Part shown: positions 11,253-23,449 of the stretch, one piece after another | Numbering within the stretch: position 1 is the stretch's first letter | Layout of the letters: each line of letters opens with the position of its first letter | Made by a program: the position numbers and the translations under genes | The notes under the pieces: generated by a model | Seen by the model: the letters and a program-made list of their open reading frames with translations, nothing else | Database searches by the model: none | What the model was told of the DNA's origin: nothing | DNA from: Macrostomum hystrix | Lineage: Eukaryota > Platyhelminthes > Macrostomidae | DNA: 64,000 nucleotides | Assembly: GCA_950097015.1 (NCBI GenBank) | Contig: CATNEN010000039.1 | Span: 7,642,501-7,706,500, forward strand | Direction: 5' to 3'

Positions 11253-14200
11253 TCTTTTTAGAAATTATCTAAACTCTGGTGGTTAAGAGTTCGAATCTTG
11301 CCGAGCCCAGACCAGCTTTATAATGGCAGAACTTATTAGCTAGGTGACATAACAACTGATAAAATTATTGCAAGTAATAAAGCATACAATTTTTACTTAT
11401 ATATTGATATGATAAGCTAATATTAAATTAAAAGTAATATTAAAAGCATTGATATATTTTATGTCATGAACCATGATTACATTTGTCAAGAAAATATGGC
11501 CCCATACTAATATATATTAAACTATTTTGATTGGCCATATTAGCTCACTTGTGCCTAGGAATAAGGAATATTAAACATCAGAAAAGCTTGGATTTTGGGT
11601 CCTATGTCACCCAGACTTCATTAACTCTTAGATTATTTTGTGCTAATTGTAATGCAACAATGTCACATAGTTTGTCAGATCAATTCAGAAAATGAATTAT
11701 ATTAAAATACAAATGCTAATAAAAGCTGACAAAAAGTAGCCAAGACTTGAACAAATTTGTTTTAAGTTGTCACTAAAACAACATAGGACTAATGTTTATA
11801 ATTTCTGGGTTAAGAGGTAATAAAATAATATTTTAAATAGGTCAATTCAGGAATCATCTGTTATATACACAAGACATATAGCTTAGCATAAACCTCCATT
11901 TGCATATGTAGCAGACCTCTCAGCTTTCTCTCTATTTGTTGGATTCGGGATTGGTGAACTGAGTATTTAGGGGGGATGGTAGCATAAGTTATGAGGGTGA
12001 GAATAGGTATTTTCCATGCTGTTCAGGTTATACCTAAGGTAGCACTAATGCCCAAGCGGCAAGACACTAGCTACTAACTATGGGATAGGAATTTACTGCT
12101 ACTGGCATAAGGGCTTAGGTCACTGATCTGGGGCACAGTCCGTGGGGCATATCAGAATGGATCAATGTTGCCTGGTGAATGTCCTTTGCACTCTCACTTA
12201 CTTTTCTTTATGGGGTCCAGAATTAGTATAGTTTCATTAGGGGGATAAAGGAAGAGTTTTGGGACTTCAGGGGGGCATTTAGGGAACTTAAGGTGGACTT
12301 CAGATAGACTTCAGGTGGACTTTTTAGATGGGATTTTAGGGCGGTATCTTGGGGTTTCAAAGGGGTCATATAATAGGGTAGATTTGGGTGAAGAAGGCCA
12401 ATGAGAGATCCAATTAGAGAGGATTGGGAAGGTAAAGGGATCTATCTGTTTTACTCCTATTAGGAAAATAACTAAGGAACTTGGTTTATTTAATAGCGAA
12501 ACAGGGAAAGAGGTAGGAAGTGGAATTGCTTATATTTTGTATAGGTTGTATCGAACGTAAAGCAAAATGTTGAGAATGTATAGAATGTAAAACAGGTAAA
12601 ACATGTAAAGATTGCATTATATTCTTCTCTGTATATATATACCAAAATTGGGATGGGTGCATGTCCCGCTTAAGTGAGCATAAAACTAACAAAGAGCACT
12701 GCATGAGGTTATGACAAATGGCTGGCTCGTAAGAAAGTGGCTGGAATTCAAAATGAAAAAGTGTCTTAGGCCTAATTCCTAATGGAGCAAATTTAAAAAA
12801 GCTGCGAACACTCCTGGAGGGCGCACAGGTGCGCAGTTGTTTTCAAGAAAAAGAGCGCAAATCATCAATTGCTATATATCTTCAGTCAGACTCAATGTAG
12901 TAATTGATTTCACGAAAAAATGTCAAAAGACCTTTTTTTATTCTCCGTAGTGTATTTCTATAATTAGAACAGCTAAGGTTGTCTTTTCACACTCGGGCAC
13001 TACGGAGCATGTATTTGTGTAGGGGCACAAGGGTGCACTGTTTGTTATACATCTACATACTTACGACAACTTTACACACAAGGTGCGGCTGCGCGGACAG
13101 GAATTTCTTTTTGCACAGCCGCACAGGCAATTTTTCACAAGCGCGCCGGACGCTGTCCGCAAAAACCCATTTTGGCTCTAATAGGGGGCCTAATTATTCA
13201 CTGCCTCACATATAATAAATGGCTTTAATAATAAGTATCAAATGACCTAAATAATCAATAGATGACATCTATAGATTAAATGCTAAATGGATGCAAATTT
13301 AAAATGGACAAAAGTTGAAAGGGCAACATAACAAAATTAAAAAAAAGACATTTTAATTAGGCCCTAGGCCTAATTAGCATTAGCTGATTATAAAATTAGT
13401 TATTGAAAATCATTATATAGGTTTATACAAGTTATAGCCTAGCTACATTGGCTAGCATCTAGACTAGTGATAAGAGTTTTCAGCTTTGCTTGTAGTTATA
13501 AAACTTGTAATCAAAGACAAAGTATTATGCATACTAGCAGCAAGCTAATTTACAATTATCTACATTTCATGTTACTTGATTTTTACAATAGGCCTGGTAA
13601 TAGTCAGCTAGCTAGATACCAAAGAGGCATAGGGTACTCCTAAGTCGCCAATAGGCCCTAGGCCTATCTATTAACACTCAATTAGAACTAATTTATTGGC
13701 CTAGCTAGGTCTAAGCAAACAGCTAGCCTAGCCAAGCCACAATTGATTAGATACATTTATAAATGTGTCACATTTTTGTATTCTACCTAGACCACTTAAA
13801 TCTGAAAGTTGTAACAAAATGTTAATACAAAACAAAAAATCGCTTCGCCTACATGATTTATAAAATAAATTTAATTGCTAGCAAGATAGGCCTAATTCTT
13901 AGGCTTAGGCCTACTTATTAATTACCTCTTTCAGTTGTTGAAGAACGAAATGCAAGGGCCCTGTCCATCTCCTCCTGCATGAAAGTTTAGCCAAGCAGTA
14001 AGGCTTTGTAAGTGTCTGGTTCGTTTGATAGCACACATGATTAAAAATCAGTGGATTCCATTGTGTAAAAATAAAAATAAATATTAAGTTAAGGTCTGTA
14101 GCTTATGATTAACTTGTTATCGCTTTTGGTGGCTTAAATAATGGTATAAAGTGACAGTGATTTCTGTCACTTTATTGTAAAGTACAATGACTTTGCGCTA

Positions 14201-14610
14201 CGGAGTTTGGTTTAAGATATGTCTGCTCCAAACTAAGTGGCCGATGAATTGGTCGATTAAAACTCGATTAATAATTTTAATTTCCAAACTGCAGTTTAAA
14301 ACTTCGGCAATTGGTGCGTTAAAAACGTTAAAACCGTTTTGACGTTAGCAGCAGTTTTAAAAAACAATGTGCCGACTTTTTTTTAAGTCTTAACTAAGCA
14401 GCGAAAGTGTGTTTTTAGGAAATTAAAATCAACACGTTTTTAATATGAATCTTGTTTTAGACAATTAGATCACATGGTCTCTACAGACTACGCTGTATGG
14501 CAATGTATCTTTCGTGTTTCTGCCGAGTCTACTATTAATGAAGGAGAAAAATCTTGCTGTGCCGAACACCCATTGATTTGTTTGTCTTTTTATCTTTTGT
14601 ATGTCAACGC

Positions 14611-14695
14611 TGAGGGAGTCGGTTGCAGAGCGGTTAACGCGTTTGCCTCTCGTGCCAAGGTCCTTAAGTTCGAATCCACTGAGGTATAGCTTTGG
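14611..14695 (+). repeat. tRNA-derived SINE-like fragment
   Basis: GGTTGCAGAGCGGTTAACGC (14621-14640) resembles a pol III A box and AGTTCGAATCC (14668-14678) a B box, at tRNA-like spacing. The 5' GGAGTCG has no pairing partner after the B box, so it is not a working tRNA. A tRNA-derived SINE or decayed tRNA is most likely. A second B-box-like AGTTCGAATCTTG lies near 11288. Confidence 0.4.
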
Positions 14696-15435
14696 AAGAA
14701 CCTGCGCTGCTCAGACCTGCTATTTTTATATATGCGTCTTGCTTTACCATCCCATAATATGCACGCGGACTTTCCATCCAATGAACGCGAATTAAGAACA
14801 TACTATATAGTCAGACGCTGAACGCAAGAGTAAAGTCCGACCCCCAAAGGACAACTTAAGTAGTCTTTGTATATATATACGTTACTTAAGTAGTCCTTGA
14901 GCCCAACCTTTCCAACCTTTTCTTCCCATCCAGACTAGCTATTAGACTTACAAAAGACAACCCAGACTTGGAATAGTTCTTCCTGTCTAACAGGATTGTT
15001 ATATCCCAAACCCTGAGAGAACGTACTTATATCAATATTAGAGTAATCGCCCCTCAACTTGACCGGCAGACCCGATCCTTAGCCTTGAGCTCCGGCTCCA
15101 GCCTTCGGAGACTCGTCTTGGAAGATAAGTCAGACAGTACTCTTGTTATCTAATTAATATCTTTGCGTGATCCAACATCTCTGTGTCTTTATTAAAATCG
15201 CTGATCGTGAAATAAAACATCTAAGATTCTAAGTTGAAGGGTAAAAAATCAAGGAAAACAGTCGGCCAGGCCTCCTGTCTCCTTATTCAATAATAGGGAA
15301 AATAGATAACCGGATCCTTAGTCCTAGACCTAAGCCTCCACCTAGACTTAGAACTAGCCATAGACGCATTTTAAATTATTCCACCACGGCGAGGCCACAT
15401 TTATTTGGGCGCAGCCGCGGAGAGAAGGCTTTGGG

Positions 15436-15660
15436 GGCTTTTCGTGAAATTTAGGCCCTTCAGGGCCAACCTCCAAGGCACAGTGAAAGTGTACACTGCC
15501 TGACGATGAGAAAGTCAGGGCGGATGTACACACCTGTGTGAGCGTATGCCTGCGTACAGTATCTGTGTGCGTGTGTGCTCAGCGAAATGGGCAGAATTGC
15601 CTCGCTGGCTGCGGGTCTAGAGTCACCAAATGATGACGACAAGAAATTTGCAAAAGCTAT
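15436..15660 (+). repeat. Dispersed repeat of unknown class
   Basis: Two parts recur elsewhere. The left part (GACGATGAGAAAG, inverted) matches 18872-18930, and the right part (GGGCAGAATTGCCTCGCTGG) matches 10437-10545 inverted. Finding both parts together here suggests this is the most complete copy in the window. Confidence 0.5.
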
Positions 15661-16275
15661 GCTTCACCAAACTGAATGAGTTTGTAGGTTAATGCCCACA
15701 AAAATGAATGAAATCGAAGAAATGCTATATGCCATGCACACAACACATCGACACAAACTGTTTGTACGTAAGTCGTGATTTGTTCGCATTTTATTGACAA
15801 ATGCTCATGCTCCTCAGCCGAAAATAACAGTTTAATGGAAGTTGAGTTCACAACAGCATGAAGTACGCAAAGCAGAGACTACAATGATACACTACAATGT
15901 ACATACAAGCTAAGTGTGCAAAACATGATTTACTGATTAGAAATTCAGCGAGCGCAATATACTAACAAAAGCTGCATATAATTGATATCAGCTGACTAGA
16001 ACATAAGACTAATGATAATGAATGATATTCAAATGTGGTTTCATCAGTAAATAGGCTGTGCAAATTGTTAATACTCCATTTATAATTCTCAAAACAAATT
16101 GCTGATAATAATTTAATGTTAATCAGGAAACAAATTCTAAAAGTTTCTACTTACATTAACTATAATAGTGTCTTCTAACGCAACACAGCAAAATTGTTTT
16201 ATTTTACAATGCGAAAGAATTTTAAATAAATTACATTTAGCCAATATTTATAGGCTGCGACTCCTACAGCTCAGC

Positions 16276-19200
16276 TCAGTCACATCTTTTGGTCATCTGC
16301 ACAAGCAGCTGCTGGGCCAGCGCCGGCCTGTACTGCATCAGGTCGCGCCAGTCCTCACTGGCTAGCACCTGTTGGGCATGCTCTCGCATGAATTGGGTGC
16401 ACCGATGCAGCAGGCTGTCCACCTGCAATTCAGAGTCATAAAGTGACCAGTTCAATTCTGAGAGTGAAATTTGTACGTAGAATGCAGTACTCAGTGCATT
16501 CTAAATGTGGGATCAAAAGAACAGATGGAAAATCGATGGTACGTCAAGGGATTAAAGTTAGAGATAAAAGGTACACTCATTCGGATTTAAAATACAGGAT
16601 TAATGTTAAATTTGGGGATCACTAGAATGAGTAATTGACGGTACACACAGCGATCCCAAAAGATATTTATTGCACAATCGGGGATCTCAAATGTTAGATC
16701 AATGGAACAGTTGGGGATCTCAAATGTTAGATCAATGGTACAGTTGGGGATTTCAAATGTTAGATCAATGGTACAATTGGGGATCTCAAATGTTAGATCA
16801 ATGGTACAATTGGGGATCTCAAATGTTAGATCAATGGAACAGTTGGGGATCTCAAATGTTAGATCAATGGAACAATTGGGGATCTCAAATGTTAGATCAA
16901 TGGAACAGTTGGGGATCTCAAATGTTAGATCAATGGTACAGTTGGGGATCTCAAATGTTAGATCAATGGAACAGTTGGGGATCTCAAATGTTAGATCAAT
17001 GGAACAGTTGGGGATCTCAAATGTTAGATCAATGGAACAGTTGGGGATCTCAAATGTTAGATCAATGGAACAGTTGGGGATCTCAAATGTTAGATCAATG
17101 GAACAGTTGGGGATCTCAAATGTTAGATTAATGGAACAGTTGGGGATTTCAAATGTTAGATCAATGGTACAGTTGGGGATCTCAAATGTTAGATCAATGG
17201 TACAGTTGGGGATCTCAAATGTTAGATCAATGGTACAGTTGGGGATCTCAAATGTTAGATCAATGGTACAGTTGGGGATCTCAAATGTTAGATCAATGGT
17301 ACAGTTGGGGATCTCAAATGTTAGATCAATGGTACAGTTGGGGATCTCAAATGTTAGATCAAAGGAACAGTTGGGGATCTCAAATGTTTGATTAATGGTA
17401 CAATTGGGGATCTCAAATGTTAGATCAATGGAACAATTGGGGATTTCAAATGTTAGATCAATGGAACAATTGGGGATTTCAAATGTTAGATCAATGGTAC
17501 AGTTGGGGATCTCAAATGTTAGATCAATGGAACAATTGGGGATTTCAAATGTTAGATCAATGGTACAATTGGGGATCTCAAATGTTAGATCAATGGAACA
17601 GTTGGGGATCTCAAATGTTAGATCAATGGAACAATTGGGGATCTCAAATGTTAGATCAATGGTACAATTGGGGATCTCAAATGTTGGATTGAGAGTACAC
17701 CTGAGTGCTTTGATTATTGAATGATGAATAGTTAAAGGGTAACTCCTGGATCGATGGAAAACAAAAATTGCCTTAAGTAAGGAAAACTGGGATATTACGA
17801 GTAATAGCAAGATAAAGGCGCTGCTCACCTGGTAGGTGTCGGCCAGCACAGCCAGCTCGTGCAGATTAACCAGCGAGACGCCGCGGGCCAAGGACTGGGC
17901 GCAGATGGCGCGCAACTCGCTGACAGAATATTTATCGGCCAATTTGAGCAGTTCTCGGCCGTTGGTTTCTAGGCCAGCTAGCGCCACCTCGCCAGTGTAC
18001 AGGTAGTCGAGAAAGATGCCGAAGGAAGCGGCCTCGGCATCCAGGATTGAAACGGCGTCAGCCGAGCGCTCCAAGCAGTCGTGGGTGAACATGGCCAGGA
18101 ACACGGGACTGCGAGCAGCCAGCAGGCATTTGTGCGCCGCGAACTCGGCGCCACAGGACAGCCGCAGGCGAACATCGGCCGCCAGGCCGCCGGACTCCAA
18201 CAGTCGGCGAAGGTCGGCCGAAAGTCGGCCGTGTCGTTGAACAACCGCGGTGGAGGTGGACGCGGCGCCGGAGTCGGCGTCACCGGCGCGAGTCGCCGGC
18301 AGCAGGCCGCGTCGATGCTGCTGACAGGCGGCGGCGGCGTCCTGCAGCTGAAGGAGCAGATCGGACGAGGCAGCGTCTCCGGCCACGTCGACAACGCCGA
18401 TGAGGTCGCGGCCGCCGATGCCGCCGCGAATATAGGTTGTCACCTGGCCATTGTTTAGTTAACCGGTTCGAATTTACGAAAGACGTCAACTAGGACTATG
18501 CCACACATGCTAATTTTTTAAGCACATTAGTAGCAAAATACGTATAAAATAAAAAATAGGAGGTTGTAAAATACATTCACGCTGAAATATTAGGACTAAG
18601 AATTCCATCGGCTGTATTTCATAGGCAAGTGTCCTGTAGAATAGGATTAGGGAATTCAGAATCCTGTCTGTAGAATGGGATCTTTGAATCCAGAATCCAG
18701 TAGAATGGCATCATAGAATTCAGAATCCGGTAGAATGGCATCAGATTCAGAATCCGGTAGAATGGGATCAGGGAATTCAGAATCCGGTAGAATGGCATCA
18801 GAGAATTCAGAATCCGGTAGAATGGGATCAGGGAATTCAGAACCCGTAAAATGGGATCAGGGTAATATCTTTCTCATCGTCAGGCAGCGTAAAATCGCAC
18901 TGTGCCTTGCAGGTTTGCCCTCAAGTGCGTAAATTGGACAACATAGCCTCACCGCAGAATCGAGCTCAAGACCTGCCGCCTCCTCCGCCGACTGACCTCT
19001 CGCGGCGGCACGAGCGGCTGATCTGCCAGCTGCGCGCCGACCGCTGCCATGCCCTCCGGGGCTTCCAGGCCACGATTGGCGCCCCGGTGGCCCCCACCTG
19101 TCGACTCTGTGGCGAGGGCGACGAGACGGCGGCCCACGTGCTCCTCGCCTGCCCCGCCCTGACCGCCCACCGCTGCCGCCTCTGGGGCCCCTGCCCGGAG

Positions 19201-20673
19201 CCCGCTGCGGTCTTTGAATGCTGTGCTTCCGTGCTGGCCCTGCTTGGGAAGGCGGGCATCATCTGATGCCCGGTGCCATGGGCCCTGGCCCGCGCACGCC
19301 CGAAGAAGAAGAAGAAGAAGAAGCTCAAGACCAACGGTGGCTCACCTGCGATGGCACAGAGAAGTGCACAGTTAGCTGCAGGGTCAGGTGGCGGACCCGA
19401 TGGAACTCCGAGCGCAGCACCACACTCCAGCCGTGCGTGCCGTGCACAGCGAAGCTGAGCGACTCGGACCGTCTCTCCAGCCGCTGGATCTGGGCCTGGT
19501 TCGAGGCATTTGACGTAGCCGCGGCAGTGCCAGCCGCGCCCGACGACGCGGCGGTTGTTCCCGCATCGGCGCTGCTGCTGCTGTTGCTGCCAGCGCTGGC
19601 GGTGCTAACCGGACCCTCCATTTTGAAATGGGCCTTCGATATGATTGGTCGGCATGGAGTCTCCGTGTCCACCTAGGGATATAGTACAAGTACATAGATG
19701 AGTCCACCTATGCTGCACCCGAACGGAGCATTGCAAGCACACAAAACTCAAGAACATGGGCTAACTATTTGTTGAGCATCTTCTGAAACAATAATCAAGT
19801 CGCCAGCTCTTCAGACCGTCGAGATATTCAATGTTTCTGGTCGAAGGTCAGATTTTTCCCATAAGCGCTAGTGTATTTCATGCACCCCTATACACAAATC
19901 AGCACTGCGCTTCAGTGCTGCCTTGCCAGGCCTTCAAAATTTATCAGAATGTCACCCGATTGTGCCTGCATCATCTCCGCATTCGGTGGCAACCAACCTT
20001 TTGTCTAGACGGATTGCTGGACCTTCAAGGACTACAACGGGTGAAAATAGGCCACTATGGACACCCTGGCGCGAAATTCCCCAATTTCACTGATCAAGCC
20101 TAAATATTAGGCGCAGCTCAACCTCAGGACACGATCGCCTAGTCTGTCAACCAGTCACCACCCAGCGATGCAAGCATTCGGGCGCTGCCAAAAAAGTTTT
20201 TAGGGGGTGGTGGTATAAAAACGGGCGGCAAAATGGCTTGGTAGTCCCTAGTCCTACTGTAAAATAGTAAAGTAAGAAACATAGCGAAAAACATTGTCAC
20301 CGACCTCCTTTAGCACAACAAAGACGCAAATCCAGTCGCGAAATTGCTGGCAGTCGCCATGCGGATAGAAGCGCAGGCACCATTTAATACTGGGGCACTC
20401 TTCGGCGTAGAATGACGGACTGTCAAGGTAATGCCCGGTGACAAATGGCAACGAGGTCCAGTTGTTAATCTCCCATCGGCAGTAGCAGGTATAGTGGGGC
20501 ACAATTGTGGTGAAATCAAATGCATTGGCTTCCTCTGCTAGGGACACGGGCTGTTGCTGCTGACGCTGTGGCGATGTTCCACGAGCCCTGCTAGCAGGCT
20601 GATTCTGCTGCTGCTGCTGCTGCTGCCCATTAGGCTGATCTCTCGCCTGTTGGCGAGAGTTGCTAAGGCTCAT
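16276..20673 (-). CDS. MATH-BTB protein, SPOP-like Cullin-3 adaptor
   Basis: Exons in transcript order are 20673-20305 (ATG at 20671-20673), 19672-19346, 18443-17829 and 16422-16276 (stop TGA). All are phase 0, giving 485 aa. The first exon has a Gln-rich start, then the MATH/TRAF half with FYAEECPSIKWCLRFYP, close to the SPOP WCLR region. The second completes MATH but carries a long Ser/Ala insert before GWSVVLRSEF and LTLQLTVHFSVP. The third contains a BTB/POZ domain (ADVRLRL, EFAAHKCLLAARSPVF, AMFTHDCLE, DYLYTGEV, LKLADKYSV). The last exon is the short BACK-like tail (VDSLLHRCTQFMREHAQQVL). SPOP-type proteins bind substrates by MATH and CUL3 by BTB to direct ubiquitination. The donor after exon 1 is weak (GTCGGT). 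A 5' UTR exon probably exists upstream, since an acceptor-like TTTTACAG precedes the ATG by 9 nt. Confidence 0.9.
16672..17695. repeat. 33-bp minisatellite in the last MATH-BTB intron
   Basis: About 31 copies of a 33-bp unit with core GGGGATCTCAAATGTTAGAT. Copies differ at a few fixed positions (GGTACAG / GGAACAG / GGTACAA). The unit is 3 x 11, so frames lacking a stop stay open throughout, including the host gene's own frame. Confidence 0.97.
18640..18860. repeat. Short irregular minisatellite, about 30 bp
   Basis: About seven copies with core GAATTCAGAATCCGGTAGAA and variable length, in the intron between the MATH and BTB exons of the SPOP-like gene. Confidence 0.85.
18872..18930 (+). repeat. 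Dispersed repeat fragment
   Basis: CTTTCTCATCGTCAGGCAG followed by CACTGTGCCTTG is the inverted counterpart of 15436-15512, with scattered differences. Confidence 0.5.
18974..19321 (+). mobile_element. 5'-truncated non-LTR retrotransposon (LINE) with target-site duplication
   Basis: About 350 bp of very GC-rich sequence encodes the C-terminal end of a LINE ORF2-type protein. It shows an RADRCHALRGFQATIG segment followed by a zinc motif CRLCG-x7-AAHVLLACP, typical of the region after reverse transcriptase, and ends at TGA 19264-19266. The 3' end is a (GAA)n tail. The insertion is bounded by an 11-bp direct repeat AGCTCAAGACC at 18963-18973 and 19322-19332. It lies in the MATH-BTB intron in the opposite orientation to the host gene. 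Confidence 0.85.
19712..20259 (+). mobile_element. MITE-like element, 5'-truncated copy
   Basis: It shares long blocks with 23503-24053 (GACCGTCGAGATATTCAATG; CATAAGCGCTAGTGTATTTC; GGACACCCTGGCGCGAAATT). Its 3' end is CCTACTG; the 5' terminal repeat seen in the second copy is missing. It lies in the MATH-BTB intron between 19672 and 20305. Confidence 0.7.
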
Positions 20674-20759
20674 AGCACGCGACTGTAAAAATGTAGTAGT
20701 TGTGCAGTTTAGTGTATGTAGTTGCACAATATCAACTAATGCAACTAAACTCAACTGTT

Positions 20760-22313
20760 GTAACTCAACTGATAAATTGTGTATGGTGTGGTAATGATGA
20801 TAACAAAAATAAGATGCTTGACTAATTTGTTTAAATTAAGTTGTCACAGAGACCAAACTAGTGTCTGTTGGTTAATATTGAGATGATAAAAATATGGTGT
20901 GTAAATTGAATTTAGCTACCTATACTTTTATAAGCCATTAACAATATGCAAACCCAGCATTTTCTACAGTTAATACTGCTAGCTAGTCTAAGATATTATT
21001 CAAAGATGGTGCCAGCTTGAACACTTTGAAAAATAAACAATTCTTGGCATATAGTTGAAGCAATAAAATACAATGTTTTTGTCATAACAGTAGACTTTAT
21101 TGGTATACAAATTAGACATAAATATTTGCATCTAATAAATTAAAAAAAGACAATAGATTAAAGTCTAGGTGTTATTATAGTCCTTATATATAAATATTTT
21201 ATTCTATCAGTTTACAATATCTGTGATTATATTTGCTTATATTTCTGGGATTGTCAGTGTCTATGTTCTAATTTCTTAGCTACATGTATTTTTCTAGATA
21301 TTTTTGCTAAGTGTTAACTAAAAACAAATTCTATACTAATTGACAATCATTACCCTCCATACAATTATATATATATAGCTTAACAGCCATATCATAAACA
21401 CAAATTTTAGGATAAATAATACCTCAAATTTTTTTTTCAGATTTTTTAAATTGAAAATTGAGTAGGAAATCGTAATTTTGAAAATAAAAAAGTATAACGT
21501 TGGACTATCTCTAAACCTGACAATACAAGATATAAGAGCAAGAGAGCATGCAGAATTTGAATTTGACTTGAAAGTTTTTGCAGGTTAAGCAAAAAATGTG
21601 AACTTGAAAATTAACCCTTAGAATTACTTTCAGGTCTTATTCTGTCTTTTATTTAGAAAGATTTTCACAACCAATACAGTTTTGTGTAGGCCTACTGTGT
21701 AACTAGTAGATAGCTAGTATATAGCTTAGCTAGTCATGAGGCCTCTTTGAAACTGACATCAGGGAATTTGTGTGGCACTGAACTTTTAGAGAAACCTGAT
21801 TCTGCAACACATTTTTAGAGATTTAAATTACATGTAATTGTTTCCATTTGAGTTCTCAAATTAAAACTTTAAATTTGAGATCTAAAATAAACATAGATAA
21901 ATAGGTGATCTAAAAATGTACAGTAGAAAACAGAAGGATTGAACAGTTATTGCAATTGGGTTTGAAATAAGTTTTGTCATTGCCTTATTTTTAGAGTATG
22001 TTGGATGTGGCTTGTTTGGCTTGACACATTGTGTCCCCTACTAGTTAAAAATATTACAGCCTTGATAAAATAGCTTGAGAATCTGTAGCACTTTTACTTC
22101 TGCAGATAACCCTTAAGCGACTATGTCAGAATCGGGCAAAGGTGTGCAGTTAGGCTAGGCATGAAATTGGCATACATTATTGGCAAGCACTAAGACAACA
22201 AGTGAAACCGTTTGAAAATGTATAATAATGCCACATAATTATATAATGCCATATAATAATTATGTGGCATTGTTTGGTATGGAGCAGCATGAAATGTAGT
22301 TTTATTTATTAAT
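20760..22313. other. Non-coding AT-rich region
   Basis: This stretch holds no convincing coding sequence. It lies upstream of the MATH-BTB gene and could contain its promoter. A 16-bp perfect inverted repeat lies at 22227-22271. Confidence 0.5.
22227..22271. repeat. Short perfect hairpin
   Basis: AATGCCACATAATTAT (22227-22242) and its exact reverse complement (22256-22271) are separated by 13 nt. Confidence 0.85.
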
Positions 22314-22317
22314 TTAA

Positions 22318-22849
22318 GGCAGTGCTTATCCCCACGGTACCGTAGAAATAATTTTTGTCTTATTCCTACGGTACCGTGGGAATAATTTCCTGCTTATCCG
22401 CATGGCACACTGACGAGATAGCTGTCCTATCATCTATCTTTTTATCATGACTGTAATTTTCCTTTTTTTCTTCCGGTTTTTAAAAGCAAGTAAACAAATT
22501 AAAGTTTTCTGCTTTTTTCGCAATTAGTTAACCAAAAAATACGGTGGCTTTTTTAAGTATATAAAATATATATTTCTATTATTTATATATTCAAAAGAAT
22601 ACAACTGAAGTGTGTATTTTTCTAATCTTATAGCTCAAGCCTTCTAAGTCTATAATCCAGTCTATTACTTTATTCTAGGCCAAGTTAAAATAGGTCCATA
22701 AAAAATGTCTGACAGTGCCAACGGAATATGTTGAAAATAGGACAGCTATCTCGTCAGTGTGCCGTGCGGATAAGCAGGAAATTATTCCCACGGTACCGTA
22801 GGAATAAGACAAAAATTATTTCCTTGGTACTGTGGGGACAAGCACTGCC
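22318..22849. mobile_element. Fold-back MITE with 113-bp terminal inverted repeats and TTAA flanks
   Basis: The left arm 22318-22430 and right arm 22737-22849 are near-perfect inverted repeats starting GGCAGTGCTTATCCCCACGG. TTAA lies directly outside both ends (22314-22317 and 22850-22853), the target-site signature of piggyBac-type transposition. Each arm contains its own shorter palindrome built on CCACGGTACCGTAG. The roughly 300-bp AT-rich middle codes for nothing. Confidence 0.85.
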
Positions 22850-23449
22850 TTAATATTTAATGTAAAATAAAAAATTCAGAAAGTCAAACAAAAAATGGAT
22901 TAAAATACATAGATTATATTTGAATTGTGTATTTTATCTATTTTCACACATTTACAGTGTTTCATTTATTCAGATTTACCATTGGCATGCAAGTCATCAG
23001 CGTGCAAGAATTTTATTCTTGGCATGCATTGACATGCACCAGTAGGGCCTAATTTTTCAAAAATCATTCCTAAGTGCACCAAACAAGATCCATACTATGG
23101 GGCCTTTGACTGAGATTAAGTGGATGCCAAAAACAACAGCAAAGCAAATTGAAGTTCATTTGCATGAGCAGTACGGCGACTCTGCACCTTATTTTTGCAC
23201 CATAATCTGCTGGCAGCTGGATTCACTACTTCAAACTCAAAGCAGGCCATGGAAGACCCAGGACCTCCATTTGCCAGTGTCAACAAGCATAGGCCTATGC
23301 AGGGAGCCTCCTTGACAATGACAGGTCAGTGACAGGTCTATGTAAACACCAAAACAGACCGCAACAGACCACAACTTGGACTGCAAAGGACCACAATGGG
23401 ACCACAATGGACTATAGTGGGATCGAGACAGTAATTTTTTTAATATTAA

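Larger units (their letters stand above)
11253..16275. other. Gene-free region upstream of RNF10
   Basis: This AT-rich 5-kb stretch lies between the first visible RNF10 exon and the 3' end of the MATH-BTB gene. It should hold the RNF10 promoter and any 5' exon, but I cannot place either. Many TAGGCCTA-type short palindromes occur around 13330-13930. An imperfect inverted repeat (about 12767 against 13195) may be an old MITE. The SINE-like and dispersed-repeat pieces are listed separately. Confidence 0.5.

Noticed and set aside
16670-17724. Plus-strand repeat ORFs (LGISNVRS / SQMLDQW units)
   Set aside because: Any 33-bp stop-free unit opens frames; they lie in an intron of a minus-strand gene and have no flanking coding sequence.
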